A stretch of DNA of 64,000 nt, taken from NCBI RefSeq assembly GCF_024400215.1, contig NZ_CP053748.1, forward strand, positions 6,076,001 through 6,140,000, read 5' to 3'. The position numbers were made by a program, and so were the translations under genes. The stretch comes from Massilia sp. erpn. GTDB taxonomy: Bacteria > Pseudomonadota > Gammaproteobacteria > Burkholderiales > Burkholderiaceae_D. Each line of letters begins with the position of its first letter. Position 1 is the first letter of the stretch. The notes below the pieces were generated by a model. The model ran no database searches. It was given only the letters and a program-made list of their open reading frames with translations, and was not told the origin of the DNA. Of this stretch, positions 1 through 8,183 are shown piece after piece.

Positions 1-1
1 C

Positions 2-685
2 GCCACCATCGCGGGGACGCTGATCGCGGCCGTGGTGTATGTCTCCGTCTGCACCGTGCCGCTGCTGCTGTTGCCGCAGGCGGAGCTGGCGCAATCGAAC
101 GCGCCGTATGCCGATCTGTTCAACCGATTCTGGCAGCCCGGCACCGGACGCTGGCTGGCGATTGCCGTCATCATCAGCGGTCTGGGCGCGCTCAATGGCT
201 GGACCATGCTGGCAGGCGAAGTCACCGCCTCCTTCGCCACGCACGGCATGTTTCCCACTCTGCTGAAGACACCCAACCGGCACGGCGCGCCATACTGGTC
301 GCTGCTGCTGATCGGGGTGCTGGCCAGCGCCATGGTGGTGATGAACTACAGCCGCTCGCTGGCCGAAGGCTTCACCTTCCTGACGATGGTGGTGACGGCG
401 GCGAGCATGCCGCTGTATCTGGTCGGCGGCGTGGCCATCTTCAAGCTGTGGAAGCGCGGCGCCTTGCGCGCCAAGGCCGCCGTGCCGGCGCTGCTGCTGT
501 TCAGCGCCGCCATGACCTGCATCTTTTCGGTCTGGGCGCTGTACGGCATGGGCCGCGAAGCCTTCATCTGGTCGCTGGTGCTGGGCGCCATCAGCCTGCC
601 GGTTTTCTGGCTGATCCGGCGCGGCAGGAAGGCGCCGTCCAAAACAAGTGACGCCATAAGCGGGAGTATAATGAACAAATCATGA
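2..685 (+). CDS. APC-family amino acid permease, C-terminal part (5' end outside window)
   Basis: The reading frame is open from the first bases of the window, so this is the C-terminal part of a larger inner-membrane transporter. About six hydrophobic segments are visible. The stretch around GALNGWTMLAGE resembles the conserved mid-protein helix of the basic amino acid/polyamine antiporters (AdiC/ArcD-like branch of the APC superfamily), which exchange or import amino acids or polyamines. The substrate cannot be told from this fragment. The stop codon overlaps the start of the antitoxin gene in an ATGA arrangement at 682-685. The last residues (after about KAPSKTSD) look unstructured, so the natural C-terminus may have been changed when the toxin-antitoxin pair arrived. 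Family is fairly sure, substrate unknown. Confidence 0.8.
   Translation, partial: ATIAGTLIAAVVYVSVCTVPLLLLPQAELAQSNAPYADLFNRFWQPGTGRWLAIAVIISGLGALNGWTMLAGEVTASFATHGMFPTLLKTPNRHGAPYWSLLLIGVLASAMVVMNYSRSLAEGFTFLTMVVTAASMPLYLVGGVAIFKLWKRGALRAKAAVPALLLFSAAMTCIFSVWALYGMGREAFIWSLVLGAISLPVFWLIRRGRKAPSKTSDAISGSIMNKS
667..672 (+). promoter_or_regulatory. Possible -10 box for the toxin-antitoxin pair
   Basis: A perfect TATAAT lies inside the last codons of the permease, 9 bases before the antitoxin start codon. No convincing -35 hexamer sits 16-18 bases upstream. If used, the transcript would have almost no leader before the antitoxin ATG at 682. This is a sequence match only. Confidence 0.3.
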
Positions 686-885
686 GCACAAACCTGTCGC
701 CTATCGAATCGGAGTTCGCCACGCAAGAAGAGGCGGAGGCCTATGATCGCTGGTACAGGGAAAAGGTTCAAACCTCACTTGCCGACCAGCGCCCATTGAT
801 TGCCCATGATCTGGCAATGGCGAAGCTGAGGGAACTGATCGACGAAAAACCCCGTGCCCGCACTTCCGATCCTCTGGCGCCCTGA
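682..885 (+). CDS. RelB/ParD-like antitoxin of a type II toxin-antitoxin pair
   Basis: A 67-residue acidic/helical protein encoded immediately before, and overlapping by 32 bases, a RelE/ParE-type toxin. Such small proteins bind and neutralise the toxin and usually repress their own operon. The central segment (EEAEAYDRWYREKV, then IAHDLAMAKLRELIDEK) fits the stability-protein type in which an N-terminal DNA-binding part precedes a toxin-wrapping helix. The identification rests mostly on context; the sequence is too short for certainty. Its start codon overlaps the stop of the permease, which would couple their translation, or the pair may have inserted at the permease end. Confidence 0.72.
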   Translation: MSTNLSPIESEFATQEEAEAYDRWYREKVQTSLADQRPLIAHDLAMAKLRELIDEKPRARTSDPLAP

Positions 886-1135
886 GGCGCTTGCCGACCT
901 CAGTACCATTCTTGAGTATATAGCGAAGCACAATCCGCAAGCCGCTGCGAATCTGTATGGCGACATCGATCTCCTCGTTTCTCAGCTCCCATACCATCCT
1001 TATCTTTACCGCCTGGGCCGAATTGCTGGCACGCGCGAACTGGTCGTGCATCCAAATTACGTTATCGTCTATAGCGTTACCACCGTAGCCATAGAGATAG
1101 TAACCATCATGCATACGCGTCAGCGGTATCCCTAA
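854..1135 (+). CDS. RelE/ParE-family toxin
   Basis: A 93-residue protein with the RelE/ParE fold signature: N-terminal WRPEALADLSTILEYIA helix pair, a central RLGRIAGTRELVVHPNYVIVY strand block and a C-terminal TIMHTRQRYP strand. RelE-type members cleave mRNA in the ribosome, ParE-type members poison gyrase; the sequence shown does not decide between them. The gene begins with GTG at 854, inside the end of the antitoxin gene, as is usual for this family, so synthesis is coupled to the antitoxin. Length is normal for the family. Confidence 0.87.
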   Translation: MPALPILWRPEALADLSTILEYIAKHNPQAAANLYGDIDLLVSQLPYHPYLYRLGRIAGTRELVVHPNYVIVYSVTTVAIEIVTIMHTRQRYP

Positions 1136-1146
1136 ACCCTGGTCAC

Positions 1147-1848
1147 TCAGGTGTAGTGCAGCTTCACCTTATGCCAGGGCCAGAACACCCAACGCGGGTG
1201 GCCAAGATTGTCGGTGGCGAAGGCCTGGGTTTTGAATTTATTCAGGAAGCCGATGAATTCGCCGCCGGCGGTTTCAACGATCGTGGCGCCGTCCTGCCAG
1301 ATGGCGTTTTCGGCATCGTGGCCGCTGCCGACCGGGTCGCCCTGGTTCTGGTGGATATTGTGTACGCCCAGCCCCTTGTTAAACGGTTCGCCGAATAGAT
1401 AGAAACGCACGCCCTGCCCGATCACTGCCTCCAGATCGGTCAGCGCCTGAGTGCCGGTACCGCTCTTCCACGGCGGATTCCAGCGCAGAAAGTTGAGCAG
1501 CCTAGCCAGCCAGCCGCTATACGCCACATACCAGATCAGAATCGGCGGATGCAGCAACTGCGCCCGGATATAGTCGAGCGCCCCGGAACCGCCATTCGAC
1601 GGCAGGCCGTGCCAGCCATCGGCCAGCGCTTTGATCTGTGCGAAATCGGCGGCGCGCAGGCGCACCACGCGCCACTGTATGCCGTCGGGCATGGCCTTGG
1701 GATCGACATCGATTGCGCAATGATATTCACCGGTCGGAGTCTGAACATTCAGGTTGCCGTGGTAGTAGCGGCCGTAGTTGTCGGGTGGATCGCGGTAGTA
1801 CCTGGTCTTCTGCCCGATCACCACGCCATAGCCATTGGATAGTCCCAT
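1147..1848 (-). CDS. DUF2278 (YukJ-like) protein
   Basis: A 233-residue protein opening with GYGVVIGQKTRYYRDPPDNYGRYYHGNLNV and ending with a conserved-looking block GVHNIHQNQGDP ... ENAIWQDGATIVE. This is the pattern of the DUF2278/YukJ family, whose biochemical role is not established. The start at 1848 has a good ribosome-binding site (GGAGGGCG). No signal peptide or membrane segment is visible, so it is probably cytoplasmic. It converges with the toxin gene, leaving only 11 bases between stop codons. Confidence 0.8.
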   Translation of the reverse strand: MGLSNGYGVVIGQKTRYYRDPPDNYGRYYHGNLNVQTPTGEYHCAIDVDPKAMPDGIQWRVVRLRAADFAQIKALADGWHGLPSNGGSGALDYIRAQLLHPPILIWYVAYSGWLARLLNFLRWNPPWKSGTGTQALTDLEAVIGQGVRFYLFGEPFNKGLGVHNIHQNQGDPVGSGHDAENAIWQDGATIVETAGGEFIGFLNKFKTQAFATDNLGHPRWVFWPWHKVKLHYT

Positions 1849-1928
1849 GATCGCCCTCCATTGAACAAGCCTTTCCCAGATTTATTCTAGTTCGCGCGCG
1901 GCTCCATAAATTCACCAATATCCACCGG

Positions 1929-2216
1929 CTAGCGGCGCTTGGAGCTGGAGGTTTCAGTGCGCACATAAAACTCCGACGGCTTGCGCGCCACCCAGGCGAT
2001 AAAGGTCAGGATGTCGGGATGGGCGCGCAGCGCTTCCCAGGTATGGTAGGCGTGCAGCAGTTCGCGCTCGGTCAGCACCGAGTGGATCTTGCGGTGGCAG
2101 ATCTTATGGATCTCGAACTGTTCCTTGCCCTTGAAGGTTTTGGGGATCAGGTGGTGGCGGTCGATATTGACGGTGCCCAGGGGCCGGCCGCAGAGGGGGC
2201 AGCATTTTTCTTCCAT
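1929..2216 (-). CDS. Small HNH-endonuclease-like protein
   Basis: A 95-residue protein with a CPLCGRPL zinc-knuckle half near the N-terminus, then DRHHLIPKTFKGKE and IHKICHRKIHSVLTE. The Cys pair, the HH dipeptide and the final CHRKIH match the HNH (His-Asn-His/ His-rich) nuclease fold with structural zinc. Such stand-alone HNH proteins are DNA-binding or nicking enzymes with varied roles. The second half (EALRAHPDILTFIAWVARKPSEFYV) is family-specific. It reads away from the tRNA-Lys gene and towards the DUF2278 gene, 80 bases upstream of it. Confidence 0.75.
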   Translation of the reverse strand: MEEKCCPLCGRPLGTVNIDRHHLIPKTFKGKEQFEIHKICHRKIHSVLTERELLHAYHTWEALRAHPDILTFIAWVARKPSEFYVRTETSSSKRR

Positions 2217-2299
2217 GCGCCATCTTAGAGCATTCGCCGGGGCCGCTGCCGCGCTGCTGCTTGACTTCGGCCGGGGATCTTGTAAAATGCCGGTCCTTC

Positions 2300-2375
2300 G
2301 GGTCGTTAGCTCAGCTGGTAGAGCAGCGGACTTTTAATCCGTTGGTCGCAGGTTCGAATCCCGCACGGCCTACCA
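2300..2375 (+). tRNA. tRNA-Lys (anticodon UUU)
   Basis: A 76-base cloverleaf: acceptor stem GGGTCGT pairs with ACGGCCT (first pair G-U), D arm GCTCAGCTGGTAGAGC, anticodon arm CGGACTTTTAATCCG with TTT anticodon, T arm with GGTTCGAATCC, and an encoded CCA end at 2373-2375. The anticodon identifies it as lysine tRNA. A strong terminator follows within 20 bases, so it is a single-gene unit. Confidence 0.97.
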
Positions 2376-2391
2376 CGAATACAGCAGCACC

Positions 2392-2430
2392 AAAAAGGCT
2401 TACCCGCTTCGGCGCGTAAGCCTTTTTGTT
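2392..2430. terminator. Bidirectional rho-independent terminator after tRNA-Lys
   Basis: Perfect 12-base arms AAAAAGGCTTAC and GTAAGCCTTTTT enclose a short loop containing CTTCGG. The T-run ends the tRNA-Lys transcript; on the other strand the A-run of the left arm would serve the hydrolase gene that ends at 2471. Confidence 0.9.
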
Positions 2431-2470
2431 TGCCCCTCCTCAGCGCGGGAGCCATGAAGTCCTGCATTAC

Positions 2471-3418
2471 TTATTTTTCAGGAATAGCCCCAAGCGTCCG
2501 CAGCCAGGTTTCTACCAGCAAAGGCCACTTCGTAATCGCCTGCTCGGTTGGGCGGAGTCCGAATGCGTGTCCGCCTTCAGCGAACAAGTGCATCTCGACC
2601 GGCACGTTCGCCTTTTTCAGCGCCGCATAATAAAGCAGGGAAAACTCCACCGGGTCGACGGGATCGTCCTGCGCATGCAGCAGGAAGGTCGGCGGCGTTT
2701 GGCCGGTGACACGAATGTGCGGGTTCAGCCGCGACAGATCAGCCCTGTAATTTGCCGACATATGTCCGGGATAAAGGGAGATGGCAAAATCAGGGCGGCA
2801 GCTTTCATTGTCCGCCTTGTCTACAGGCCGATAAATACGCTTAGGGTGTGTGCTGATTGCCGCCACCAGATGGCCGCCGGCCGAAAACCCCAGCACCCCG
2901 ATCTTGTTCGGATCGATGTTCCATTCGGCCGCGCGGTGACGCAGCAGGCCCACGCTTCGCTGCGCATCCTGCAACGCCGTATGCACTTTTGGAATGACGC
3001 GCATATTCCGCTCCATGTCCCAATGCGGGCCTGAACCGGGGACACGATATTTCAAGAGCACGCAGGTCACACCGATGGAAGTGAGCCAGTCGCAAACCTC
3101 CGTCCCTTCAAGATCGATGGCCAGCATGCGATAGCCGCCGCCGGGAAAAACGACCACGGCAGCGCCAGTATTGACGCCTGTTGGCGGGTAAATTGTCATC
3201 GTGGGACGTATGACGTTGCTTACCCCCAGCCACGGCCGGCCTGCTATGAGCCGTTCTTCCTGAAGGGTCATTTCATTTTCAGGGCCGGGAGCAGGCTGGG
3301 CGTTGGGTATCGCGCCCGGCCAGATCGGTAATTGCGTATGTCCGGCTGACGGCTGCCATTCAGCTGCGCACGCGTTCACTGAGGCGAATATCGTCAGTAT
3401 CGAGAATAGGTATTTCAA
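2471..3418 (-). CDS. Secreted alpha/beta-hydrolase (acetyl-esterase-like)
   Basis: A 315-residue exported hydrolase of the BD-FAE/acetylxylan-esterase-like group. The triad is visible: nucleophile serine in GFSAGGH, an aspartate in AQDDPVDP and histidine in GGHAFGL; the oxyanion-hole stretch is VVFPGGGYRMLA. These enzymes typically remove acyl groups from carbohydrates or similar esters. The start is placed at a TTG (3416-3418) because it directly precedes a clean signal peptide (KYLFSILTIFASVNACA, cleavage before AEW); the longer open frame upstream to 3589 has no such logic and poor protein character. Substrate is not deducible. The gene is somewhat richer in A+T than its neighbours. Confidence 0.82.
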   Translation of the reverse strand: MKYLFSILTIFASVNACAAEWQPSAGHTQLPIWPGAIPNAQPAPGPENEMTLQEERLIAGRPWLGVSNVIRPTMTIYPPTGVNTGAAVVVFPGGGYRMLAIDLEGTEVCDWLTSIGVTCVLLKYRVPGSGPHWDMERNMRVIPKVHTALQDAQRSVGLLRHRAAEWNIDPNKIGVLGFSAGGHLVAAISTHPKRIYRPVDKADNESCRPDFAISLYPGHMSANYRADLSRLNPHIRVTGQTPPTFLLHAQDDPVDPVEFSLLYYAALKKANVPVEMHLFAEGGHAFGLRPTEQAITKWPLLVETWLRTLGAIPEK

Positions 3419-3705
3419 AGTATTTCCATTGCCTTTCCAGAGCCGTTCCTTCGTTTCGAAACTTGCGGATATTATATTAAATGCAACTCGCGTACAAGAT
3501 AATAGGGAATGGCAAAATGCTGCAATCCCGCGACAGACAGCATTGCGCCTTAGTGCTTTCCCCAGCCAAGCGCCGTAAGCTGTATCCAATCAATCACCAT
3601 TGTGGGAATATCATGGCCGAAGCGAACCGGGCGGGACTTCCTGCTCTCAGAAGCAAGCATATGAATGCTGACGATGCATAACGGTGGGCAACCTCAGCCG
3701 CTACG
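3419..3705. other. Intergenic region between divergent genes
   Basis: This 287-base stretch separates the divergently read hydrolase and zinc-ribbon genes and should hold both promoters. It is richer in A+T than the surroundings, but I see no clear promoter hexamer pair, operator or small gene. Confidence 0.4.
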
Positions 3706-4302
3706 ATGAACGAGCGCTTTCCCTGCCGCATTTGCGGCGCCCTGATTCTGGGTTCGACCGCCGAACGCACCGGCGGCCTGTGCATGCCCTGCAAAGGCGG
3801 CTACCGCGCCAGCATCGAGGCGCGCCGCCATGGCCGGGCGCGCGACCATGCCGTCGCCGCCAATCCGCAGGCGCAGATGTGGGCGGCGCTGCTGCACCAG
3901 GTGCGGCAGGATGCGGCGGGCATCGATGGCTTGAATCATCCGCAACAGCTTTACTACGCTTCCAGCACGCTGTTGGGAGCAGTGCTGCGCGGCGGCATGC
4001 AGCACTATTTCGCCGGCGCCGCCGCCGATCATTACAAGCTGGCGCAGGACGGCTTGATGGCCATGGGCGCCACGCGCGCATTGCGCCTGCTGCTTGATGC
4101 GCGCAAGCTGCTGTTCGGTCCCAGCCTGCCAAACGAGGCGGCGCGCCGCGAGCGCCTTTACCGCCGGCCGCTGTTCGCCGAAAACGAGGCCCGCAGCGCC
4201 ATGCGCCTGAATGCGCTGAATGCGGAGTTCAGCCGCCTTGCGCCCGACCTGGAGATGCGCCTGAATGCTTATGCCCATCTGCATGGGCTGCTGGGCCGCT
4301 AA
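3706..4302 (+). CDS. Zinc-ribbon protein with DUF4375-like domain
   Basis: A 198-residue cytoplasmic protein. The N-terminus carries two Cys pairs (CRIC ... GLCMPC) typical of a small zinc ribbon. The remainder, beginning at NPQAQMWAALLHQVRQDAAGIDGLNHPQQLYYASSTLLGAVLRGG, resembles the DUF4375 (DMP19-like) helical domain, where YY-G-V-N/RGG patterns are common. Function is unknown. No operon partner is clear: the next gene, yigZ, starts 70 bases downstream. The domain assignment is by recognition and moderate. Confidence 0.65.
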   Translation: MNERFPCRICGALILGSTAERTGGLCMPCKGGYRASIEARRHGRARDHAVAANPQAQMWAALLHQVRQDAAGIDGLNHPQQLYYASSTLLGAVLRGGMQHYFAGAAADHYKLAQDGLMAMGATRALRLLLDARKLLFGPSLPNEAARRERLYRRPLFAENEARSAMRLNALNAEFSRLAPDLEMRLNAYAHLHGLLGR

Positions 4303-4372
4303 GCGCATTGAGGCCCGCTGGCGCGAGGTGGTATGCTATGCGCGACATTCAGAACACTAATCCGCAACAGCA

Positions 4373-4966
4373 ATGCCTCAAACAATCAGCGCAGCCGTCC
4401 ACCACGAGCTGCTGATCAAGAAAAGCCGTTTCATCGCCTGCGTCCAGCCTATGAGCGACCGCACCGCTGCGCAAGCGGTGGTGGCCAGCTTGCGTGCCCA
4501 GCATCCGGGCGCGGCCCATGTGTGCTGGGCCTTGCTGGCAGGCGGACAGTCGGCCGCGGTGGATGACGGCGAGCCAAGCGGCACGGCCGGCCGCCCCATG
4601 CTCGATGTGCTGCGTCACCAGGATCTGGAAGGCGTGCTGGCCACCGTGGTACGCTACTTCGGCGGCGTCAAGCTTGGCGCGGGCGGCCTGGTGCGCGCGT
4701 ATACCGACAGCGTGGCGCAAGCCTTGCTGCCGGCGGAGAAAATCGCCATCGTCAAGCTGCGCCAGCTGCGCTGCGTGGTGCCGTACGCGATGGAGGGCAT
4801 GCTGCGGCGCGAGCTGGAACTGGCCCAGGCCACGCTGCTCGATGTCAGCCATGGCGACAGCGTAACCCTGGCTTTCAGCCTGCCCGAGGCCGATGCCCGC
4901 GCCTTGCAGACCCGCCTCAACGAAAGCGGCAACGGCCGCCTGCTCTGGCTGGACGCGGACGACTGA
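4373..4966 (+). CDS. yigZ: YigZ/IMPACT family protein (UPF0029)
   Basis: A 197-residue protein with the hallmark of the family: KKSRFIACVQPM near the start, HVCWALL, DDGEPSGTAGRPMLDVLRHQDLEGVLATVVRYFGGVKLGAGGLVRAY in the middle, and a C-terminal EF-G-domain-like half. YigZ/IMPACT proteins are RNA-binding-like proteins; the eukaryotic member regulates Gcn2, while the bacterial role is not settled (proline dipeptidase activity has been attributed to some). Length is standard for the family. Confidence 0.92.
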   Translation: MPQTISAAVHHELLIKKSRFIACVQPMSDRTAAQAVVASLRAQHPGAAHVCWALLAGGQSAAVDDGEPSGTAGRPMLDVLRHQDLEGVLATVVRYFGGVKLGAGGLVRAYTDSVAQALLPAEKIAIVKLRQLRCVVPYAMEGMLRRELELAQATLLDVSHGDSVTLAFSLPEADARALQTRLNESGNGRLLWLDADD

Positions 4967-5192
4967 ACGCATCCGCCGCCGCTCCGCGGCGAAACGCTTG
5001 GAAATAACGGCAACGTCGCTCCAATCGTGCTATTGTGGGCCCAGTGCCATCGCACCCAGCCGCTTCCAGACAGCGCCCCCGCTCCAGCCCGACAGCTTGC
5101 GATGCCCTCAATGCCTCTGCCGCAGGCCACAGCCGCCGACCTGCTCCGGCCCGCCTTCGCCAACCGCGGCTGCCTCACTGGAGATGCTCCTC

Positions 5193-5639
5193 ATGCACGC
5201 ATACCAACGCCTGGACGGCCGCATGGCCCAGATCGTCAATGCCGGCCTCAAGATCGATATTTTCCAAGGCTGCGTGACCGCCTGGATCCATATGTGCAGG
5301 GGTGACGTGCCGCGTGAAGTCATCTTGCGCGTGCTGTCGCAGGATGGGCCACGGCGCGACTGTGGCACCGAGCACGGGGAAGCAGCCGGCGTCACGCCAG
5401 GGGAGGCAAGAGCGATCCGGCCTTTCCCGCTGCCGCGCAACAACCATGAGCTGGCGGCCCTGATCGACCATGCCATCCAGCTGATGGCCGCGCGCAACCG
5501 CCACTACGCCGAAGCCCTGCTGCGCATTTACTCGGTCGACACCGCCACTGTCATGCGCGTGCTGTTCAATCCGCGCCGGCGGCGTGCCGCCAGCCGCCAC
5601 CCGCGCATTGCCGCGCTGCGGCCTGAAGCGGCGGCGTGA
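5193..5639 (+). CDS. Hypothetical protein
   Basis: A 148-residue basic protein that I do not recognise. Start chosen at 5193 because TGGAG lies 9 bases upstream; an ATG at 5184 is in the same frame, and the frame stays open far upstream into yigZ but with poor protein character. The first part (RMAQIVNAGLKIDIFQGCVTAWIHMC) and the second (HELAALIDHAIQLMAARNRHYAEALLRIYSVD followed by VMRVLFNPRRRR) look helical. The Arg-rich tail suggests nucleic-acid or membrane contact, but this is only a guess. It ends 87 bases before the diguanylate cyclase gene and may be co-transcribed. Confidence 0.55.
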   Translation: MHAYQRLDGRMAQIVNAGLKIDIFQGCVTAWIHMCRGDVPREVILRVLSQDGPRRDCGTEHGEAAGVTPGEARAIRPFPLPRNNHELAALIDHAIQLMAARNRHYAEALLRIYSVDTATVMRVLFNPRRRRAASRHPRIAALRPEAAA

Positions 5640-5726
5640 ACACGCGGTGCGCGGCCCGAAAGCGACTGCCATGCTTCCGCATCCACCTTCTTCGCCACCC
5701 GGCGCAATGCTGGGCGGAGATGGCTT

Positions 5727-6821
5727 ATGAGTCATTCCCAGCACGCCCGCAACAGCGCCGGCATACAGCAATTACTGCACTTGGCCCGTCAATTGCTGAC
5801 GGCGACCAATGTCCGCAGCGCGCTCGACCTGACAGGCGCCAGCCTCGCCAGCCTGAGCAGCGATGAAGCACTGATCCTGCTGCGCCAGAGCGGCACCACG
5901 CAGAGTCTGCGTTTTGACGCTGCCGGCCAGCCGTTGCCTTCCGATTTGGCGTCGGCCCTGTACCGCTTGGCCTTGCATGCGCTGACGCAAACCCATGGCA
6001 CGCTGGAAAGGGTCGGCCAGCCTCTTTCCGGGTCGGCCAGCCAAGGCACGCTGCTGCACACGATTCACGGCAGCACGCTGCTGCTCCCCTTCCCGCCCGC
6101 CGCCTGCGAAGGCGTGTTTCTCCTGAACTGGCATACGCCGCAGGACAGCCCCCATCTCGCGCATGCACGGCATCAACTGCAAGAGATTGCACGCCTGGCC
6201 GGCGCCTGCCTCGCCGGCTTGAATACACGGCAGCGGCGCGAAACCCGCCTCAATGCACGGGTTGCCGTCCTGCGCCAAGCCGGCCGCCAGCATGCCCAGG
6301 ACCTGCGGACGCGCGACGCGCAAACGGCCGAGGCGCGCGACCAAGCCAGCACCGATGCGATGACCGGCCTGCAAAACCGGCGCGGCTTTTTCACCCGCGC
6401 CGAACAGTGCTTCCTGCTGGCGCGGCAGCAAGCCCGTGCCTGCGCCGTGGTGTTCGCCGATGTCGATGGCTTAAAGATCGTCAACGACGAGCTGGGCCAT
6501 GAAAAAGGCGACGAATTGATACGCCATGGGGCAGCCGTATTCCGCAGCGCGTTTCAAACCGACGATGTAATCGCCCGCCTCGGCGGCGACGAATTTGCCG
6601 CCTTCACCTTTGACGAGGCCGCGCCGGAAGATATCCGCGCCCGTCTCAGCGGCCGCATTGCCGACTTCAACCGTACCGGGCGCTTTCCCGGCACCCTGTC
6701 GCTGAGCGCGGGCGTGGTCAGCTGCGACACTTTTTCCAGCGCCTCCCTGGCCGATTATCTGCAATTGGCCGATGTCGAGATGTACCAGCAAAAACATCGG
6801 CATGTGCGCAGCGCCCGCTAA
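5727..6821 (+). CDS. GAF-like sensor diguanylate cyclase (GGDEF)
   Basis: A 364-residue protein with an N-terminal region of about 165 residues that looks like a degenerate GAF/sensor domain, a helical linker (about 170-215), and a GGDEF domain starting around STDAMTGLQNRRGFF. The catalytic motif is intact (GGDEF, residues 286-290) as is the substrate-binding FADVDGLKIVNDELGH block, so it should make c-di-GMP from two GTP. The RxxD inhibitory site expected ten to seven residues before GGDEF reads QTDD, so product inhibition is probably lost. No membrane segment is seen, so it is likely cytoplasmic. A small repeat protein follows 18 bases downstream. Confidence 0.9.
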   Translation: MSHSQHARNSAGIQQLLHLARQLLTATNVRSALDLTGASLASLSSDEALILLRQSGTTQSLRFDAAGQPLPSDLASALYRLALHALTQTHGTLERVGQPLSGSASQGTLLHTIHGSTLLLPFPPAACEGVFLLNWHTPQDSPHLAHARHQLQEIARLAGACLAGLNTRQRRETRLNARVAVLRQAGRQHAQDLRTRDAQTAEARDQASTDAMTGLQNRRGFFTRAEQCFLLARQQARACAVVFADVDGLKIVNDELGHEKGDELIRHGAAVFRSAFQTDDVIARLGGDEFAAFTFDEAAPEDIRARLSGRIADFNRTGRFPGTLSLSAGVVSCDTFSSASLADYLQLADVEMYQQKHRHVRSAR

Positions 6822-6839
6822 CCATCGTCAGGAACTCAC

Positions 6840-7205
6840 ATGCCCACCTTCATCCCCAACGCTACTTCCGAGGACGAGTCCACGCTCGCAGCACGCCATG
6901 AAATCCGCTACGATGGCCTGCGTTATCTGTACCGCGGCTACCGCTACGAGCATTTTTGCGATGCCCTCAACTACGCCCGTCTCGACCAGGCCAGAGCCGG
7001 CTTTATGCCCGATCCGGCCTTCGTCGCGCGCTGGGATACGCCCTGGCAGCCGGACGCGGCCCAGCGCCAGCAGATGGCGGCAGGTGACGTCACTTTCGCC
7101 TCGGGCTATTACCTGTACGGCGGCTACCGCTACGAACGCCTGGCCGACGCGCTGGCCTGCGCCAGGCTGGGCGGCAAAGCGGCGGCCGGCGGCAGGGTTC
7201 AGTAA
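6840..7205 (+). CDS. Small protein with two YRYE...ARL repeats
   Basis: A 121-residue protein with an internal duplication: residues 29-48 and 91-110 share 14 of 20 positions (YLY-G-YRYE then DAL then ARL). I do not recognise a named family. It is preceded by AGGA and lies 18 bases after the diguanylate cyclase gene, so it is probably in the same transcript. Its last 7 bases overlap the 3' end of the convergent lyase-like gene. Aromatic/charged repeats of this kind could form a small binding fold; no function can be claimed. Confidence 0.7.
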   Translation: MPTFIPNATSEDESTLAARHEIRYDGLRYLYRGYRYEHFCDALNYARLDQARAGFMPDPAFVARWDTPWQPDAAQRQQMAAGDVTFASGYYLYGGYRYERLADALACARLGGKAAAGGRVQ

Positions 7206-8161
7206 GCCACGCCGCGCGTCGGCTGGGGATGCACGCCGCAAGGCGTTCTTTCCGCCATCTGCTCGTAGCTGCTGTGCGCGCCACCGATGTGAATGAAGTC
7301 GGTATAGATGACGCGCGGCCTGCTGTGCTGGGGATCGCCGAATGCCGAAAAATAGATCCCGGTTTTAGGATAATTCCCCGGATTATTGCCAGCGGTCGGC
7401 AAGTCAACATTCATATAATGCGTCGACACGTTCTGCGCCTCGTACACCAGTTCGCCATTCATCCATAGCCGGAAAGCCCCTTTTCCCAGCTCGTGCTGCC
7501 AATTGGCATCGATCACAAAGCAATACCATTGATTCCGCTGGATTTCAGCAAGACGGATTTTCTGGTGCGAGGTATTCTCCTTCGTCGCATCGCTGCTGAT
7601 TTTTACAACTTTGTCTTGCACGGTGACCGCGTACTTGTCGATATGATTGGCACGCGACTCCATGACCAGCTCCTTCCCTTTCGCCACGATGGCCATCGGC
7701 GGCGAAGTCGCCAGAATGCCCTGGGAGCTGTGCAGCTGGAATAGCACAATCCACTCTTCCTCCAGGCCCGTGCTCCAAGCCGGATCGTCGGCCGATTCGG
7801 CGGGGAAGAAGACGCCGCCGGCATACCAGCGCCGTCCCTGGCGTGTGCGCTCGCGGCTTGGCGTCACTTCGGCGCGCATGGTGTTATACGCGTCAAGTGG
7901 ATCGCCGGGGCTGAGTGTCATTCTGAAAGCGCTGCGGCCGTTGATGGATGTCAGCGCGAAGTTATTCTTGCGATTGGGGGCTTCAAGTCCATACATCCAG
8001 TCGAAATAGCGCTTCGTCACGCCATCAAAATTACCGGGGCGCGGAGCCGGCGGCGGGTCCAAACTCATAACCGGGCCGCCGACATAGTTCAGCACCTGCG
8101 CCTGGAGCGGCATGGCCATGGCGGCCAGCAGCGGCAGCAAAACCAGTTTAGGGAAATGCAT
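7199..8161 (-). CDS. Secreted polysaccharide-lyase-like protein (heparin lyase I fold)
   Basis: A 320-residue exported protein. The start at 8161 has GGAGAA upstream and opens a signal peptide (MHFPKLVLLPLLAAMAMPLQA). The mature part has the beta-jelly-roll signature of heparin-lyase-I-like proteins: FRMTLSPGDP ... MRAEVTP, RWYAGGVFFP, EEWIVLFQLHSSQG, NQWYCFVIDANWQ followed by GAFRLWMNGELVYE and a YFSAFGDPQHSRPRVIYTDFIHIGG end. Members bind or cleave acidic polysaccharides. The substrate and even catalysis are unproven here. It is the downstream gene of a pair with a related protein 22 bases upstream. Confidence 0.72.
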   Translation of the reverse strand: MHFPKLVLLPLLAAMAMPLQAQVLNYVGGPVMSLDPPPAPRPGNFDGVTKRYFDWMYGLEAPNRKNNFALTSINGRSAFRMTLSPGDPLDAYNTMRAEVTPSRERTRQGRRWYAGGVFFPAESADDPAWSTGLEEEWIVLFQLHSSQGILATSPPMAIVAKGKELVMESRANHIDKYAVTVQDKVVKISSDATKENTSHQKIRLAEIQRNQWYCFVIDANWQHELGKGAFRLWMNGELVYEAQNVSTHYMNVDLPTAGNNPGNYPKTGIYFSAFGDPQHSRPRVIYTDFIHIGGAHSSYEQMAERTPCGVHPQPTRGVAY

Positions 8162-8183
8162 CAGGTTCTCCTTTAGTCGGCGT

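Noticed and set aside
3419..3589. N-terminal extension of the secreted hydrolase
   Set aside because: The signal peptide begins at the TTG at 3418; the extension is Arg/Cys-rich and would bury the signal.
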